A DNA stretch of 64,000 bases from Micromonospora chaiyaphumensis (lineage in GTDB: Bacteria > Actinomycetota > Actinomycetes > Mycobacteriales > Micromonosporaceae), in assembly GCF_900091435.1 (NCBI RefSeq), contig NZ_FMCS01000007.1:1-64000 (forward strand), in the 5' to 3' direction. This document shows positions 17,074-25,053 of the stretch, in pieces (position 1 is the first letter of the stretch; each line of letters begins with the position of its first letter). The translations under genes and the position numbers were made by a program. A model generated the notes under the pieces. That model was not told the origin of the DNA and ran no database searches. It saw only the letters and a program-made list of their open reading frames with translations.

Positions 17074-18660
17074 TCAGTGGATCGGCACCGGCGTGCGCTG
17101 CTCCTCGCCCGCGCCGCCGTCGAGCAGGTGCGACGGCTCGCGCCGGCGGGGCAGCAACGCGGCCGGGATGAAGGTGAGCAGCACCAGCCCGAAGCCGACC
17201 CAGAAGGTGGTGGCGAAGGAGCTGGCCGCGAAGTCGAGACCGCGCTCGATCAGCGACGGCGGCACCGGGAACTGCTGGAGCAGCTCCGGCCGCAGCTGCG
17301 AACCGATGGCCAGGCTGGCCTCGGTGACCGGCTTGCCGCTGTTCGGGTCGGTCACGCCGGGGATCACCTCGGAGCCGTTCAGCCGGCTGGTGAGGATCAC
17401 CGACATCACCGCGGCGCCCACCGAGCCGCCGATCTGCTGGAGGATGTTGACAAGGGTCGAGCCGCGGGCCACCTCGGCGGCGTGCAGGGTCTTCAGCGCC
17501 GAGGTCATGATCGGCATCATGGTGCCGCCCATGCCGAGGCCCATCACGAACAGCGAGCCGCAGAGCAGCCAGTAGGACGTGTGCGGGTCGACCTGGGTGA
17601 AGGTGAAGAACCCGGCGGCGATGAGCACCAGGGCGAACGGCACCGTCCGGCCGACCGGCACCTTGTCGGCCAGCATGCCGGCGATCGGCATGGTCAGCAT
17701 CGCGCCGATGCCCTGCGGCGCCATGAGCAGGCCGGCGGTCAGCGTCGACTCACCGCGGATCTGCAGGAAGTAGCTCGGGAACAGCAGGCCCGCGCCCATG
17801 AACGCGATGATGAAGACGAACAGGGTCACCGCGGCGATGGTCAGGTTGCGATTGTGGAACAGCCGCAGGTCGAGCAGCGGGTGCCGGGGCCGGAACGAGT
17901 AGAACACGAAGGCCACCACGAGCACGGCGCCCACAAGCATGGGCAGCCAGACGCTGTTGTCGCGGATCGTGCCGGCCTCGGGCAGCGACGAGACGCCGTA
18001 GAGGAAGAGCGCCAGGCCGGGCGACAGCATCAGCATGCCGAGGAAGTCGAACGACTCCGACGGCTCCGGGTTGTCCTTCGGCAGGGCGAGCTGGGCGTAG
18101 ATCAGGGCGACCAGGCCGATCGGCAGGTTGATCAGGAAGATCCAGTGCCAGCTGGCGGTGTCGATCAGCCAGCCGCCCAGGATCGGGCCACCGATCGGGC
18201 CGAGCAGCATCGGGATGCCGAGGACGGCCATGAGCCGGCCGATCCGGTGCGGGCCGGCCGCGCGGGTCATGATCGTCATGCCGAGCGGCATGAGCATGCC
18301 GCCGCCGAGGCCCTGGAGCACGCGGTAGCCGATCAGCTCGCCGATCGAGTCGGCGGTGGCGCACAGCCCCGAACCGATGGTGAACAGCGCGAGCGCCACC
18401 ATGTAGAGGCGCTTGGTGCCGAACCGGTCGGCGGCCCACCCGCTGAGCGGGATCACCGTGGCAAGGGCGAGGGTGTAGCCGGTCATGGTCCACGCCACGC
18501 GGGCGTAGGAGGCGTCGAACTCGTTCTGGAACGTCGGCAGGGCCACGCTGACGACCGTCACGTCGAGGATCGACATGATCGCACCGAGCACGACGACGCC
18601 GGCCACCTTGAGAACCGCGGCGTCGAGTTTGTTCGATGTCGCGACAGGTTGCTGGGTCAC
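17074..18660 (-). CDS. DHA2-type MFS multidrug exporter (EmrB/QacA family)
   Basis: 528 residues with about 14 transmembrane helices. Signatures are DVTVVSVALPTFQNEF in TM1 with the membrane Asp, GWAADRFGTKRLY (motif A), YRVLQGLGGGMLMPLG (motif B) and GIPMLLGPIGGPILGGWL (motif C, antiporter signature). It probably expels drugs in exchange for protons. The GTG start has CAGGAGA about 7 nt upstream. It follows an AraC-family gene on the same strand with a 163-nt gap, which suggests regulation by that protein. The C-terminus is hydrophilic. Confidence 0.9.
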   Translation of the reverse strand: MTQQPVATSNKLDAAVLKVAGVVVLGAIMSILDVTVVSVALPTFQNEFDASYARVAWTMTGYTLALATVIPLSGWAADRFGTKRLYMVALALFTIGSGLCATADSIGELIGYRVLQGLGGGMLMPLGMTIMTRAAGPHRIGRLMAVLGIPMLLGPIGGPILGGWLIDTASWHWIFLINLPIGLVALIYAQLALPKDNPEPSESFDFLGMLMLSPGLALFLYGVSSLPEAGTIRDNSVWLPMLVGAVLVVAFVFYSFRPRHPLLDLRLFHNRNLTIAAVTLFVFIIAFMGAGLLFPSYFLQIRGESTLTAGLLMAPQGIGAMLTMPIAGMLADKVPVGRTVPFALVLIAAGFFTFTQVDPHTSYWLLCGSLFVMGLGMGGTMMPIMTSALKTLHAAEVARGSTLVNILQQIGGSVGAAVMSVILTSRLNGSEVIPGVTDPNSGKPVTEASLAIGSQLRPELLQQFPVPPSLIERGLDFAASSFATTFWVGFGLVLLTFIPAALLPRRREPSHLLDGGAGEEQRTPVPIH

Positions 18661-18823
18661 AAACAGTCTCCTGGTTCAGGTCCGGTCGGGGGCGGTGGCG
18701 GCGCCGCGCGCCCGGCGGGGCGCGGGGTGACGTGCGGTGGGGCGGCGTCCGGCAGGAAGCGTAGCCATGGGTTGCGACATCGCGCGGCCGGTTTACCGGG
18801 ATCACCGGCGACGCGGGAGGGCC

Positions 18824-19756
18824 TCAGGCCGTGGCGCGGTGGTCGCGCGGATTGACGCCGCGGACCCGCTTGAAGGCCGCGCTGAGCGCAAAAGGGCTGC
18901 TGTAGCCGACTCTGCGGGCAACCGCGGTGAGGGTCAGCCCGGTGTCGCTCAGCAGGTCGGCGGCGAGCGTGAGGCGCCAGTTGGTGACGAAGGTCATGGG
19001 CGGCTCGCCGACCAGTTCGGTGAACCGGCGGGCGAAGGCGGCCCGGGAGGCGCCGGTGGCGGCGGCGAGGCCGGCCACCGTCCAGCCCCGGGCCGGGTCG
19101 TGCTGGACCAGCCGGACGGCGTGGCCGACCACCGGGTCGGCGTAGGCCCGGTACCAGCCGGGCGGCTGCGCGCCGGGACGGCCCAGCCAGGTGCGCAGCA
19201 CCCCGATGACGAGCAGGTCGAGCAGCCGGTCCAGCACCGCCTCCTGCCCGGGCCCGTCCCGGTCCAGCTCCGCGGCGAGCAGCGCGACGACCGGCAGCTC
19301 GCCGTCGGCGGCGGTCAGTACCACCAGGGGCGGCAGGGCCGCGAGCAGCCCGGCGCCGACCGCGCCGCTGCTGGCGTACGTGCCGGTGAGCAGGGCGGTC
19401 GCGCCGTCCGGCCGGGTGCCCCAGGTGCGCAGGCCCAGTGCCATGGTCTCGGTCAGCTCCTGCCCGCCGAGGGTGGTGCACCGCTGCCCGGGGTGGATCA
19501 CCACCTGCGGCGGCGTCTCCGGGTGGTCGGCCACCGTGTACGGGTCGGGCCCGCGCAGCACGGCCACGTCCCCGGGGCGCAGCAGCGCCGGCGCGCCGCC
19601 GTCGGGCGCCACCCAGGCCTCGCCCCGGACCACGGTGGTGATGCTCAGCGGGGCCGCGTCGCGCACCCGGATCGACCAGGGCGGGTCCATGACGGTACGG
19701 AGCAGGAAGGCGTCCCGGGCGCGGAGCCCGCGCAGCACGTCGGCGAGCACGTCCAC
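18824..19756 (-). CDS. AraC-family regulator with cupin-like N-terminal domain
   Basis: 310 residues. The N-terminal half is a cupin-like AraC_binding domain (PLSITTVVRGEAWVAPDGG, LLRPGDVAVLRGPDPYTVAD). The C-terminal half carries two AraC helix-turn-helices (WTVAGLAAATGASRAAFARR and LTLTAVARRVGYSSPFALSA) and the family ending KRVRGVNPRDHR. The GTG start is placed 6 nt after TACGCT, giving a leaderless message. Longer in-frame sequence upstream runs through the neighbouring DUF1772 gene and is rejected. It likely controls the downstream MFS exporter or the divergent DUF1772 gene. Confidence 0.85.
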   Translation of the reverse strand: MDVLADVLRGLRARDAFLLRTVMDPPWSIRVRDAAPLSITTVVRGEAWVAPDGGAPALLRPGDVAVLRGPDPYTVADHPETPPQVVIHPGQRCTTLGGQELTETMALGLRTWGTRPDGATALLTGTYASSGAVGAGLLAALPPLVVLTAADGELPVVALLAAELDRDGPGQEAVLDRLLDLLVIGVLRTWLGRPGAQPPGWYRAYADPVVGHAVRLVQHDPARGWTVAGLAAATGASRAAFARRFTELVGEPPMTFVTNWRLTLAADLLSDTGLTLTAVARRVGYSSPFALSAAFKRVRGVNPRDHRATA

Positions 19757-19762
19757 GCGGTG

Positions 19763-19768
19763 AGCGTA
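19763..19768 (-). promoter_or_regulatory. -10 element of the AraC-family gene (leaderless)
   Basis: TACGCT on the minus strand, 6 nt before the GTG start. Confidence 0.5.
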
Positions 19769-19828
19769 GACGCTCGCGTATGGTTCGGGGCGTTCCGGCC
19801 ATGGAGCGTCCAGCTCCCGCGGTGTCCA

Positions 19829-20338
19829 ATGGTCCTCATGATCGCTTCGAATCTCCGGGCCGGCGTGCTGCTGCTGGCCACGGTGACCACGGGTCTGACG
19901 GCGGGGCTCTTCGCGGCCTTCGCGTACGCGGTGATGCCGGGCCTGGCCCGGGTCGACGACCGGGCGTTCGTCGCCGGCCTGCGGTCGATCAACCAGGCCA
20001 TCCTCAACGGCTGGTTCGCGCTCTGCTTCGGCGGTGCGCTGGTGTGCACCCTCGCGGCGGTCCTGCTGCACCTGCCCGCCGGGCGGCGCGGGCCGCTGCC
20101 CTGGCTGGTCGCCGCCCTGCTGCTCTACGTGCTGGTGCTCGCGGTGACCGCTGCGGTGAACGTGCCGCTCAACGACCGGCTGGAGGCGGGGGCCGCTCGG
20201 CTGGCCGACCCGGCGGAGCTGCGGGCGGCGTTCGAGAGCGCCTGGGTGCGCGCGAACGTGGTCCGGGCGGTGTTGAACACCGCGTCCTTCGGCTGCCTCG
20301 GCTGGGCGCTGCTGGTGTCCCGGTCGCTGCCGGGCTGA
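19829..20338 (+). CDS. DUF1772 (anthrone oxygenase-like) membrane protein
   Basis: 169 residues with four predicted membrane helices: AGVLLLATVTTGLTAGLFAA, LNGWFALCFGGALVCTLAAV, PWLVAALLLYVLVLAVTAAV and VLNTASFGCLGWALLV. The middle contains FAYAVMPGLARVDDRAFV, INQAILN and NVPLNDRLE, the conserved DUF1772 residues. Some members are named anthrone oxygenases; catalysis here is not assured. Two Met starts three codons apart are possible. It is divergent from the AraC gene across 72 nt. Confidence 0.8.
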   Translation: MVLMIASNLRAGVLLLATVTTGLTAGLFAAFAYAVMPGLARVDDRAFVAGLRSINQAILNGWFALCFGGALVCTLAAVLLHLPAGRRGPLPWLVAALLLYVLVLAVTAAVNVPLNDRLEAGAARLADPAELRAAFESAWVRANVVRAVLNTASFGCLGWALLVSRSLPG

Positions 20339-20346
20339 CCCGCGGA

Positions 20347-20910
20347 TCAGCGCGCGCGCAGCTTCGTCAGCAACGCGACCTCGGCGGTGCGGGACCGTTC
20401 GATCCGGCCGGCGAGGTCGCGTACCCGGGTGCTGGTGCCGGCCTGGACCTGGGCTCCGGCCAGCTTGGCCGCGGTCCGCTGGTGGGCGGCGAGCACGTCG
20501 AGCAGCACCCGGTCCGTGTCGCCGGGCGGGGCGGCCCGCAGCCGGGCCAGGCCGGCGGCGGCGTCGCTGTGCCCGGAGTGGTCGTGCCGCTCGGCGGCCG
20601 CCACGGCGGACGGGCCGGCCTCGCGCAGCCAGCCGCGCATGGTGGCCAGTTCGTCGGTCTCGGTGGCCTGGACGGCGGCGATCAGCGTGCGGATCCCGGG
20701 ATCGGCGGTGCGGTCGAGCCCGACGCCGACGATCTCCAGGGTCTGCTCGGTGTGCGCCACCATCATGGCCAGGAACAGCGCGTCGATGCCGCTGGTCGCC
20801 GTCTCGGCCGCCGGCCCGGGAGGGGTGGCGGCGGTCCGCGCCGGCTGGCCGGTGCAACCGGCGCCGGCGAGCAGCACGGCCACCAGGGCGGCGGCCAGCG
20901 GGCGGCTCAT
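20347..20910 (-). CDS. DUF305-family lipoprotein
   Basis: 187 residues. The N-terminus is a lipoprotein signal with lipobox LAGAGC, so the protein is membrane-anchored outside the cell. The DUF305 core reads IDALFLAMMVAHTEQTLEIV, where the family usually has a double His (MMxxHHxxA); the second His is Thr here. The partner helix is ATETDELATMRGWLREAG, then a His-rich spot HDHSGHSD. DUF305 proteins are ferritin-like helical bundles linked in places to copper or metal handling. GGAGGACC precedes the ATG. The stop is 6 nt from the convergent DUF1772 stop. Confidence 0.8.
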   Translation of the reverse strand: MSRPLAAALVAVLLAGAGCTGQPARTAATPPGPAAETATSGIDALFLAMMVAHTEQTLEIVGVGLDRTADPGIRTLIAAVQATETDELATMRGWLREAGPSAVAAAERHDHSGHSDAAAGLARLRAAPPGDTDRVLLDVLAAHQRTAAKLAGAQVQAGTSTRVRDLAGRIERSRTAEVALLTKLRAR

Positions 20911-20981
20911 GCCGGTCCTCCGATCGGCGTGTCGACGGGTGCCGGGTGCGGCGCACGCGGGGCGTGGCCGCACCCGTCCGG

Positions 20982-21728
20982 TCAGATCTGGAGCCACAGC
21001 GCCGGCACGTTCGGCGGTTCCCAGCCGGGGATCGCGGTGTGCGCCTGGCGGCAGCGGTAGGTCAGGCCGTTGTAGGTGACCGTGTCCCCCACCTGGTAGG
21101 CGCGACCGGCGGTCCAGGTGCCGCCCGGCGCCGGCGAGCTGGTCGGGGTGGGCGTGGGCCGCGGGGTGGTCGGGGCCGGCGTGGGCGTCGGCGACGGCGT
21201 GGGGTTGCCGCCTCCGCCCCCGCCGATCTGGAGGTCGACGCAGGAGTAGAAGGCGTTCGCCGTGTCGGCGATGTTCCACACGGCGAGGAGCTTCTGCCGG
21301 CCGGAGAAGCCACCGAGGTTGACGGTGTGCGACACGGTGGCGTCGGGCTGGCGGCCTCCGCCGTCGACGACCGCGACCCGGGTGTTGCCGATCCAGTACT
21401 CCCAGTTGGACGTGGCGTGCCGGGCCGTGTTGATCCAGGTGAACGTCACCGTGCTGCCGACGGACGTGGCGGGCCAGCCGCGGCTGTCGTCGTTGAGCAC
21501 GGCGAACTGGGCGATGCCGGCGTGGCAGCTCTTGAGGCCCTTCGGGCCCTCGACGCTCTGCGGCTCGTACTTGATCTGGCCGCAGTCGGGCACCCGGTTC
21601 TGGGCACAGAGCGCCTGGCGGCTGGGGGGCGATGAGACGTAGCCGTGTGCCTGGGCGGGCGCGGCGACCGCCAGGGTGGCGGTGACCGCACCCGTGGTGA
21701 GCAGCGGCAGGGTGATTCTTCGACGCAT
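20982..21728 (-). CDS. AA10 lytic polysaccharide monooxygenase with C-terminal CBM5/12
   Basis: 248 residues. After signal cleavage at AQA, His28 becomes the N-terminal copper-brace His (HGYVSSPPSRQALC). The second brace His is His104 (NTARHATSNWEYW), and the axial Phe lies in WNIADTANAFYSC. KYEPQSVEGPKG is typical of chitin/cellulose-active AA10. A Gly then Pro/Thr linker leads to a CBM5/12-type chitin-binding domain near 205-248 (WTAGRAYQVGDTVTYNGLTY and a final WLQI). The enzyme oxidatively cleaves crystalline chitin or cellulose outside the cell; the CBM5/12 favours chitin. GAAGGAG precedes the ATG. Confidence 0.92.
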   Translation of the reverse strand: MRRRITLPLLTTGAVTATLAVAAPAQAHGYVSSPPSRQALCAQNRVPDCGQIKYEPQSVEGPKGLKSCHAGIAQFAVLNDDSRGWPATSVGSTVTFTWINTARHATSNWEYWIGNTRVAVVDGGGRQPDATVSHTVNLGGFSGRQKLLAVWNIADTANAFYSCVDLQIGGGGGGNPTPSPTPTPAPTTPRPTPTPTSSPAPGGTWTAGRAYQVGDTVTYNGLTYRCRQAHTAIPGWEPPNVPALWLQI

Positions 21729-21768
21729 GGCGGCAACTCCTTCGGGGTGGTGGGAGGAGATGCCAATG

Positions 21769-21808
21769 AACATAAATTAAACCTTGTTAACAGTAAAGAC
21801 TCCTGTCT
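21769..21808 (-). promoter_or_regulatory. LPMO promoter with flanking inverted repeat
   Basis: In an unusually AT-rich stretch, the minus strand has -35 TTTACT (21792-21797), 17 nt, then -10 TATGTT (21769-21774). GTTAAC lies in the spacer, and AGAC-TCCT-GTCT (21797-21808) abuts the -35, a candidate operator. The rest of the gap towards the divergent GH gene shows no clear promoter. Confidence 0.5.
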
Positions 21809-21971
21809 ATAAATTAAGCCGCGTACCCGAGGTCCGTCTTGAGCCCCGGCGGACCGCCGTGGGATTCTGGTACGTCGATGGCTCAGCGCGGGGCCGACCG
21901 TCTCCCAGGGCACCCGGACACCGGGAGGGCGACGCAGGACAGACGATCGCCCGACCCCCGAAGGACCCCGC

Positions 21972-24059
21972 ATGAGCAGAACCCCCTCCACCCCGCGCCG
22001 CCTCGCGGCGTACGCGGCGTACGCGGCGAGCCTGCTGCTCGCCGTCACCGTCCCGGCCGCCCTCGATCCGCCCGCCGCCGGCGCGGCGGCCGACCCCGTG
22101 ACGGTGACCGTGAACGCCCGCGCCGGGCTGGCCACCGTGCCGGACACCGCGCTCGGCGTCAACCACGCCATCTGGGACCAGCAACTCGGCAGCACCGAGA
22201 CCTCCGACCTGCTCCGCGCGGCCGGCGTGAAGATGCTGCGCTACCCGGGCGGCTCCTACGCCGACATCTACCACTGGCGCACCCACACCGCGCCCGGCGG
22301 GTACGTCGCCCCGGACACCGACTTCGACACCTTCATGGCAGCGGCCCGCCGGGTCGGCGCCGAGCCGATGATCATCGCCAACTACGGCACCGGCACACCG
22401 GCCGAGGCCGCCGAGTGGGTGCGGTACGCCAACGTCACCAAGGGCTACGACGCGCGGTGGTGGACGGTCGGCAACGAGAACTACGGCAACGGCCACTACG
22501 GCTCGGCCTGGGAGGCCGACGACCACCCCGACAAGAGCGCCACCCAGTACGCCCGGCTGGTCGTCGAGTACGCCGACGCCATGAAGGCGGTCGACCCGGA
22601 CATCAAGGTCGGCGCGGTGCTGACCATGCCGGGGAACTGGCCGGACGGGCTGACCGCCGGCGCCGACCCCGGCCCCTGGAACCAGACCGTGCTCTCCCTC
22701 GCCGGTCCGAAGATCGACTTCGTCGACGTGCACTGGTACCCGGGCGGCACCGCCGCCGAGTCCCTGGCCCGGACCGCCCACCTCCCGGACGCCGCCTGGC
22801 TCCTGCGCCAGCAGATCGCCCGCTACGCCGGCCCGGACGCGGGCCGGATCGGGATCAGCTTCACCGAGTTGAACGTGGGCGCCGGCCAGAACACCCAGCC
22901 CGGCGCGCTCTTCCTGGCCGACGCCTACAGCGGGCTGCTGGAGCAGGGCGTCTTCACCGTGCAGTGGTGGAACACGCACAACGGGATCGGCACGGTCTCG
23001 CAGGTCGCCGGGCAGACCGACTACGGCGACTTCGGGCTGCTCGCAAGCGGCGGGTGCACGGCCGACGGGTCGGTCTGCGAGCCGCCGTTCAACACGCCGT
23101 TCGCGCCGTACCACGGGCTGTCCATGATGAACCTCTTCGTCCGGGCGGGCGACCAGCTCGTCCGGGCCGGCAGCGACGAGCCGCTGGTCGCCGCGCACGC
23201 GGCCCGCCGGCCCGACGGCAGCCTGGCGGTCCTGCTGCTGAACAAGGACCCGGACACCGCCCACCCGGTGACGATCGACTACGCCGGGTTCACCCCCGCG
23301 GACGAGGCGCCGACCGTGCACACGTTGACCAACGGGGCGGGCGGCGTGGCCACCGGCCGGTCCGGCGGCGCGTCCAGCCGGACGCTGCCGCCGTACTCGC
23401 TGACCACGCTCGTGCTGCGCCCGGCCGCCGCAGCCGGCGCCCGCCCCGGCGCGCCGGGGCGGCCCACCGCCGGCGCGGTGACCGACCGGGCGGCGACCCT
23501 CTCCTGGCCGCCGGCCGCGCCCGGCGGCGCGCCGATCGCCAAGTACGAGGTGTACCGGCAGCACGGGGCGGTCAGCGAGCAGCTCGGCGAGACGGCCGGC
23601 ACCTCGCTCACGGTGGGCAACCTCGAACCGGGCACCCGGTACACGGTCAACGTGCTTGCCCGGGACACCGCGGGCCGGGTCTCCTGGTCCTCCCCGCCGC
23701 TCACTTTCGCCACCGGCAGCCCGGCCGCCAGCACGTGCACCGTGCGCTTCCACCCGGGCACCGACTGGGGCAACGGCTACGTCGCGACCGTCGACGTCGT
23801 GAACACCGGCCCGAGTGCCCTCGACGGCTGGACGCTCACCTGGACCTGGCCCACGCCGTGGCAGCAGGTGAGCAGCGGCTGGAGCGCCAACTGGTCACAG
23901 GTGGGCACCGAGGTCCGGGTGACCAGCACCGCCGACAACCGCCGGCTCGCCGCCGGTGGCGGCAGCACCAGCGCCGGCTTCGTCGGCGCGTACAGCGGGC
24001 CGAACGTGCCGCCCGGCGCGTTCCGGCTGAACGGCGCCGTCTGCACCGTCACCGGGTGA
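21972..24059 (+). CDS. Secreted clan GH-A glycosidase (alpha-L-arabinofuranosidase-like) with FnIII and CBM2
   Basis: 695 residues. A signal peptide ends near AGAAA. The (beta/alpha)8 catalytic domain (~40-480) shows MLRYPGGSYADIYHW, the acid/base Glu169 in TVGNENYG and the nucleophile Glu299 in SFTELNVG, the clan GH-A pattern closest to GH51-type enzymes. A FnIII domain at ~495-585 (SWPPAAPGGAPIAKYEVYRQ) is followed by a CBM2 at ~590-695 (CTVRFHP, DWGNGYVATVDVVNTG, SSGWSANWSQ, FRLNGAVC). It binds cellulose or xylan and probably trims arabinose or another side chain. GAAGGA precedes the ATG. It is divergent from the LPMO gene. Confidence 0.8.
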   Translation: MSRTPSTPRRLAAYAAYAASLLLAVTVPAALDPPAAGAAADPVTVTVNARAGLATVPDTALGVNHAIWDQQLGSTETSDLLRAAGVKMLRYPGGSYADIYHWRTHTAPGGYVAPDTDFDTFMAAARRVGAEPMIIANYGTGTPAEAAEWVRYANVTKGYDARWWTVGNENYGNGHYGSAWEADDHPDKSATQYARLVVEYADAMKAVDPDIKVGAVLTMPGNWPDGLTAGADPGPWNQTVLSLAGPKIDFVDVHWYPGGTAAESLARTAHLPDAAWLLRQQIARYAGPDAGRIGISFTELNVGAGQNTQPGALFLADAYSGLLEQGVFTVQWWNTHNGIGTVSQVAGQTDYGDFGLLASGGCTADGSVCEPPFNTPFAPYHGLSMMNLFVRAGDQLVRAGSDEPLVAAHAARRPDGSLAVLLLNKDPDTAHPVTIDYAGFTPADEAPTVHTLTNGAGGVATGRSGGASSRTLPPYSLTTLVLRPAAAAGARPGAPGRPTAGAVTDRAATLSWPPAAPGGAPIAKYEVYRQHGAVSEQLGETAGTSLTVGNLEPGTRYTVNVLARDTAGRVSWSSPPLTFATGSPAASTCTVRFHPGTDWGNGYVATVDVVNTGPSALDGWTLTWTWPTPWQQVSSGWSANWSQVGTEVRVTSTADNRRLAAGGGSTSAGFVGAYSGPNVPPGAFRLNGAVCTVTG

Positions 24060-24071
24060 ACCGGGGGCAGG

Positions 24072-24956
24072 TCAGCCCCGTCGGGGCGGCCTGAGCCGGC
24101 CGTCGGCCGCCGACGGGGTCCGCGGGCTCCGTCGGCGGCCCGCGCCGCCCGGCCGCCGCGGGGGCGGGACCACGTGCGGTCGCAGGCGCGCGGCCGACGC
24201 CGGCGGATCCGGTGGCCGGCGCGGCACACCGGGGCGGGGCAGCACCGCCAGGATCAGCCCGAGGAGCACCACGGCGACCACCCCGTCGAGCCAGTAGTGG
24301 TTGCCGGTGCCGACCACCACGAACAGGGTGAGCACGGGGTGCGCCAGCCAGAGCCACCGCCACCGCCCGGCGGTGACCGTGACCAGCGCGACGGCGACGG
24401 CCACGGCCCAGCCGACGTGCAGGGAGGGCATGGCCGCGTACTGGTTGCTCAGGGTGTCGGCCTCAGGGGGGCCGTAGACGGCGGGGCCGTAGCGGCTGCC
24501 GGTGTCCACGAGGCCGGTGAGTGCGGTCATCCGGGGCGGCGCGAGCGGGACGAGGACGTGCAGGGCCAGCGCCGCCGCGGTGAGTGCGGCCAGGGCCCGC
24601 CGCAGCCACCGGTAGTGCACGGGATGGCGGAGGTAGAGCCAGATGAGGCACAACGCGGTGGCGGGGAAGTGCACGTACGCGTAGTAGCAGTTGGCCAGCT
24701 GGACCGGCAGCTCGTGGAGGAGCAGGGGCGCCTGCACGGCGGCCTCGTCCGGCAGGTGGAGCAGCCGCTCCAGCCACCAGATCCGTTCCCCGTTCGCCCG
24801 CGCGGTGGCGGACCGTCCGGCCACCGCCAGCCGGCCCGCCTTGTACGCGAGGAAGAGCACGGCGACGAGGGCCAGCTCACGGACCGCCCGGCGCACCGCC
24901 CCGGGCGGCCGCGCGTCGGCGGTCACCGGCGGCGGCGCGGGCCGCGTGATGTCCAC
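24072..24956 (-). CDS. PAP2-family membrane phosphatase
   Basis: 294 residues with about six membrane helices. The phosphatase signature is AMPSLHVGWAVAVAVAL (SxxH motif) and TGNHYWLDGVVAVVLL (the last motif with catalytic His and Asp). It belongs to the inositol-phosphorylceramide-synthase-like or lipid phosphatase branch of PAP2. The C-terminal 45 residues are Pro/Arg-rich and disordered. It probably acts on a lipid phosphate at the membrane. The start is GTG with no strong ribosome site. It converges with the GH gene, with stops 12 nt apart. Confidence 0.85.
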   Translation of the reverse strand: MDITRPAPPPVTADARPPGAVRRAVRELALVAVLFLAYKAGRLAVAGRSATARANGERIWWLERLLHLPDEAAVQAPLLLHELPVQLANCYYAYVHFPATALCLIWLYLRHPVHYRWLRRALAALTAAALALHVLVPLAPPRMTALTGLVDTGSRYGPAVYGPPEADTLSNQYAAMPSLHVGWAVAVAVALVTVTAGRWRWLWLAHPVLTLFVVVGTGNHYWLDGVVAVVLLGLILAVLPRPGVPRRPPDPPASAARLRPHVVPPPRRPGGAGRRRSPRTPSAADGRLRPPRRG

Positions 24957-25007
24957 AGCGCCTCGATTCGCTCAGGGCCGGCGTGCGCCGGCCCGGGTGG
25001 GCACGGG

Positions 25008-25041
25008 CCAGGGCCGCCGCCGGGATCGGCGACGGCCCTGG
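25008..25041 (-). terminator. Terminator of the second MFS exporter
   Basis: A 15-bp stem with one mismatch (CCAGGGCCGCCGCCG pairing with CGGCGACGGCCCTGG) and a GGAT loop, 12 nt beyond the minus-strand stop. A second 9-bp hairpin lies at 24975-24994. Confidence 0.7.
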
Positions 25042-25053
25042 GACGACGGTGCG

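Noticed and set aside
18824..20956. 710-residue frame extending the AraC protein N-terminally
   Set aside because: The extension crosses the DUF1772 and DUF305 genes in other frames; the domain and the -10 element fix a start at 19756.
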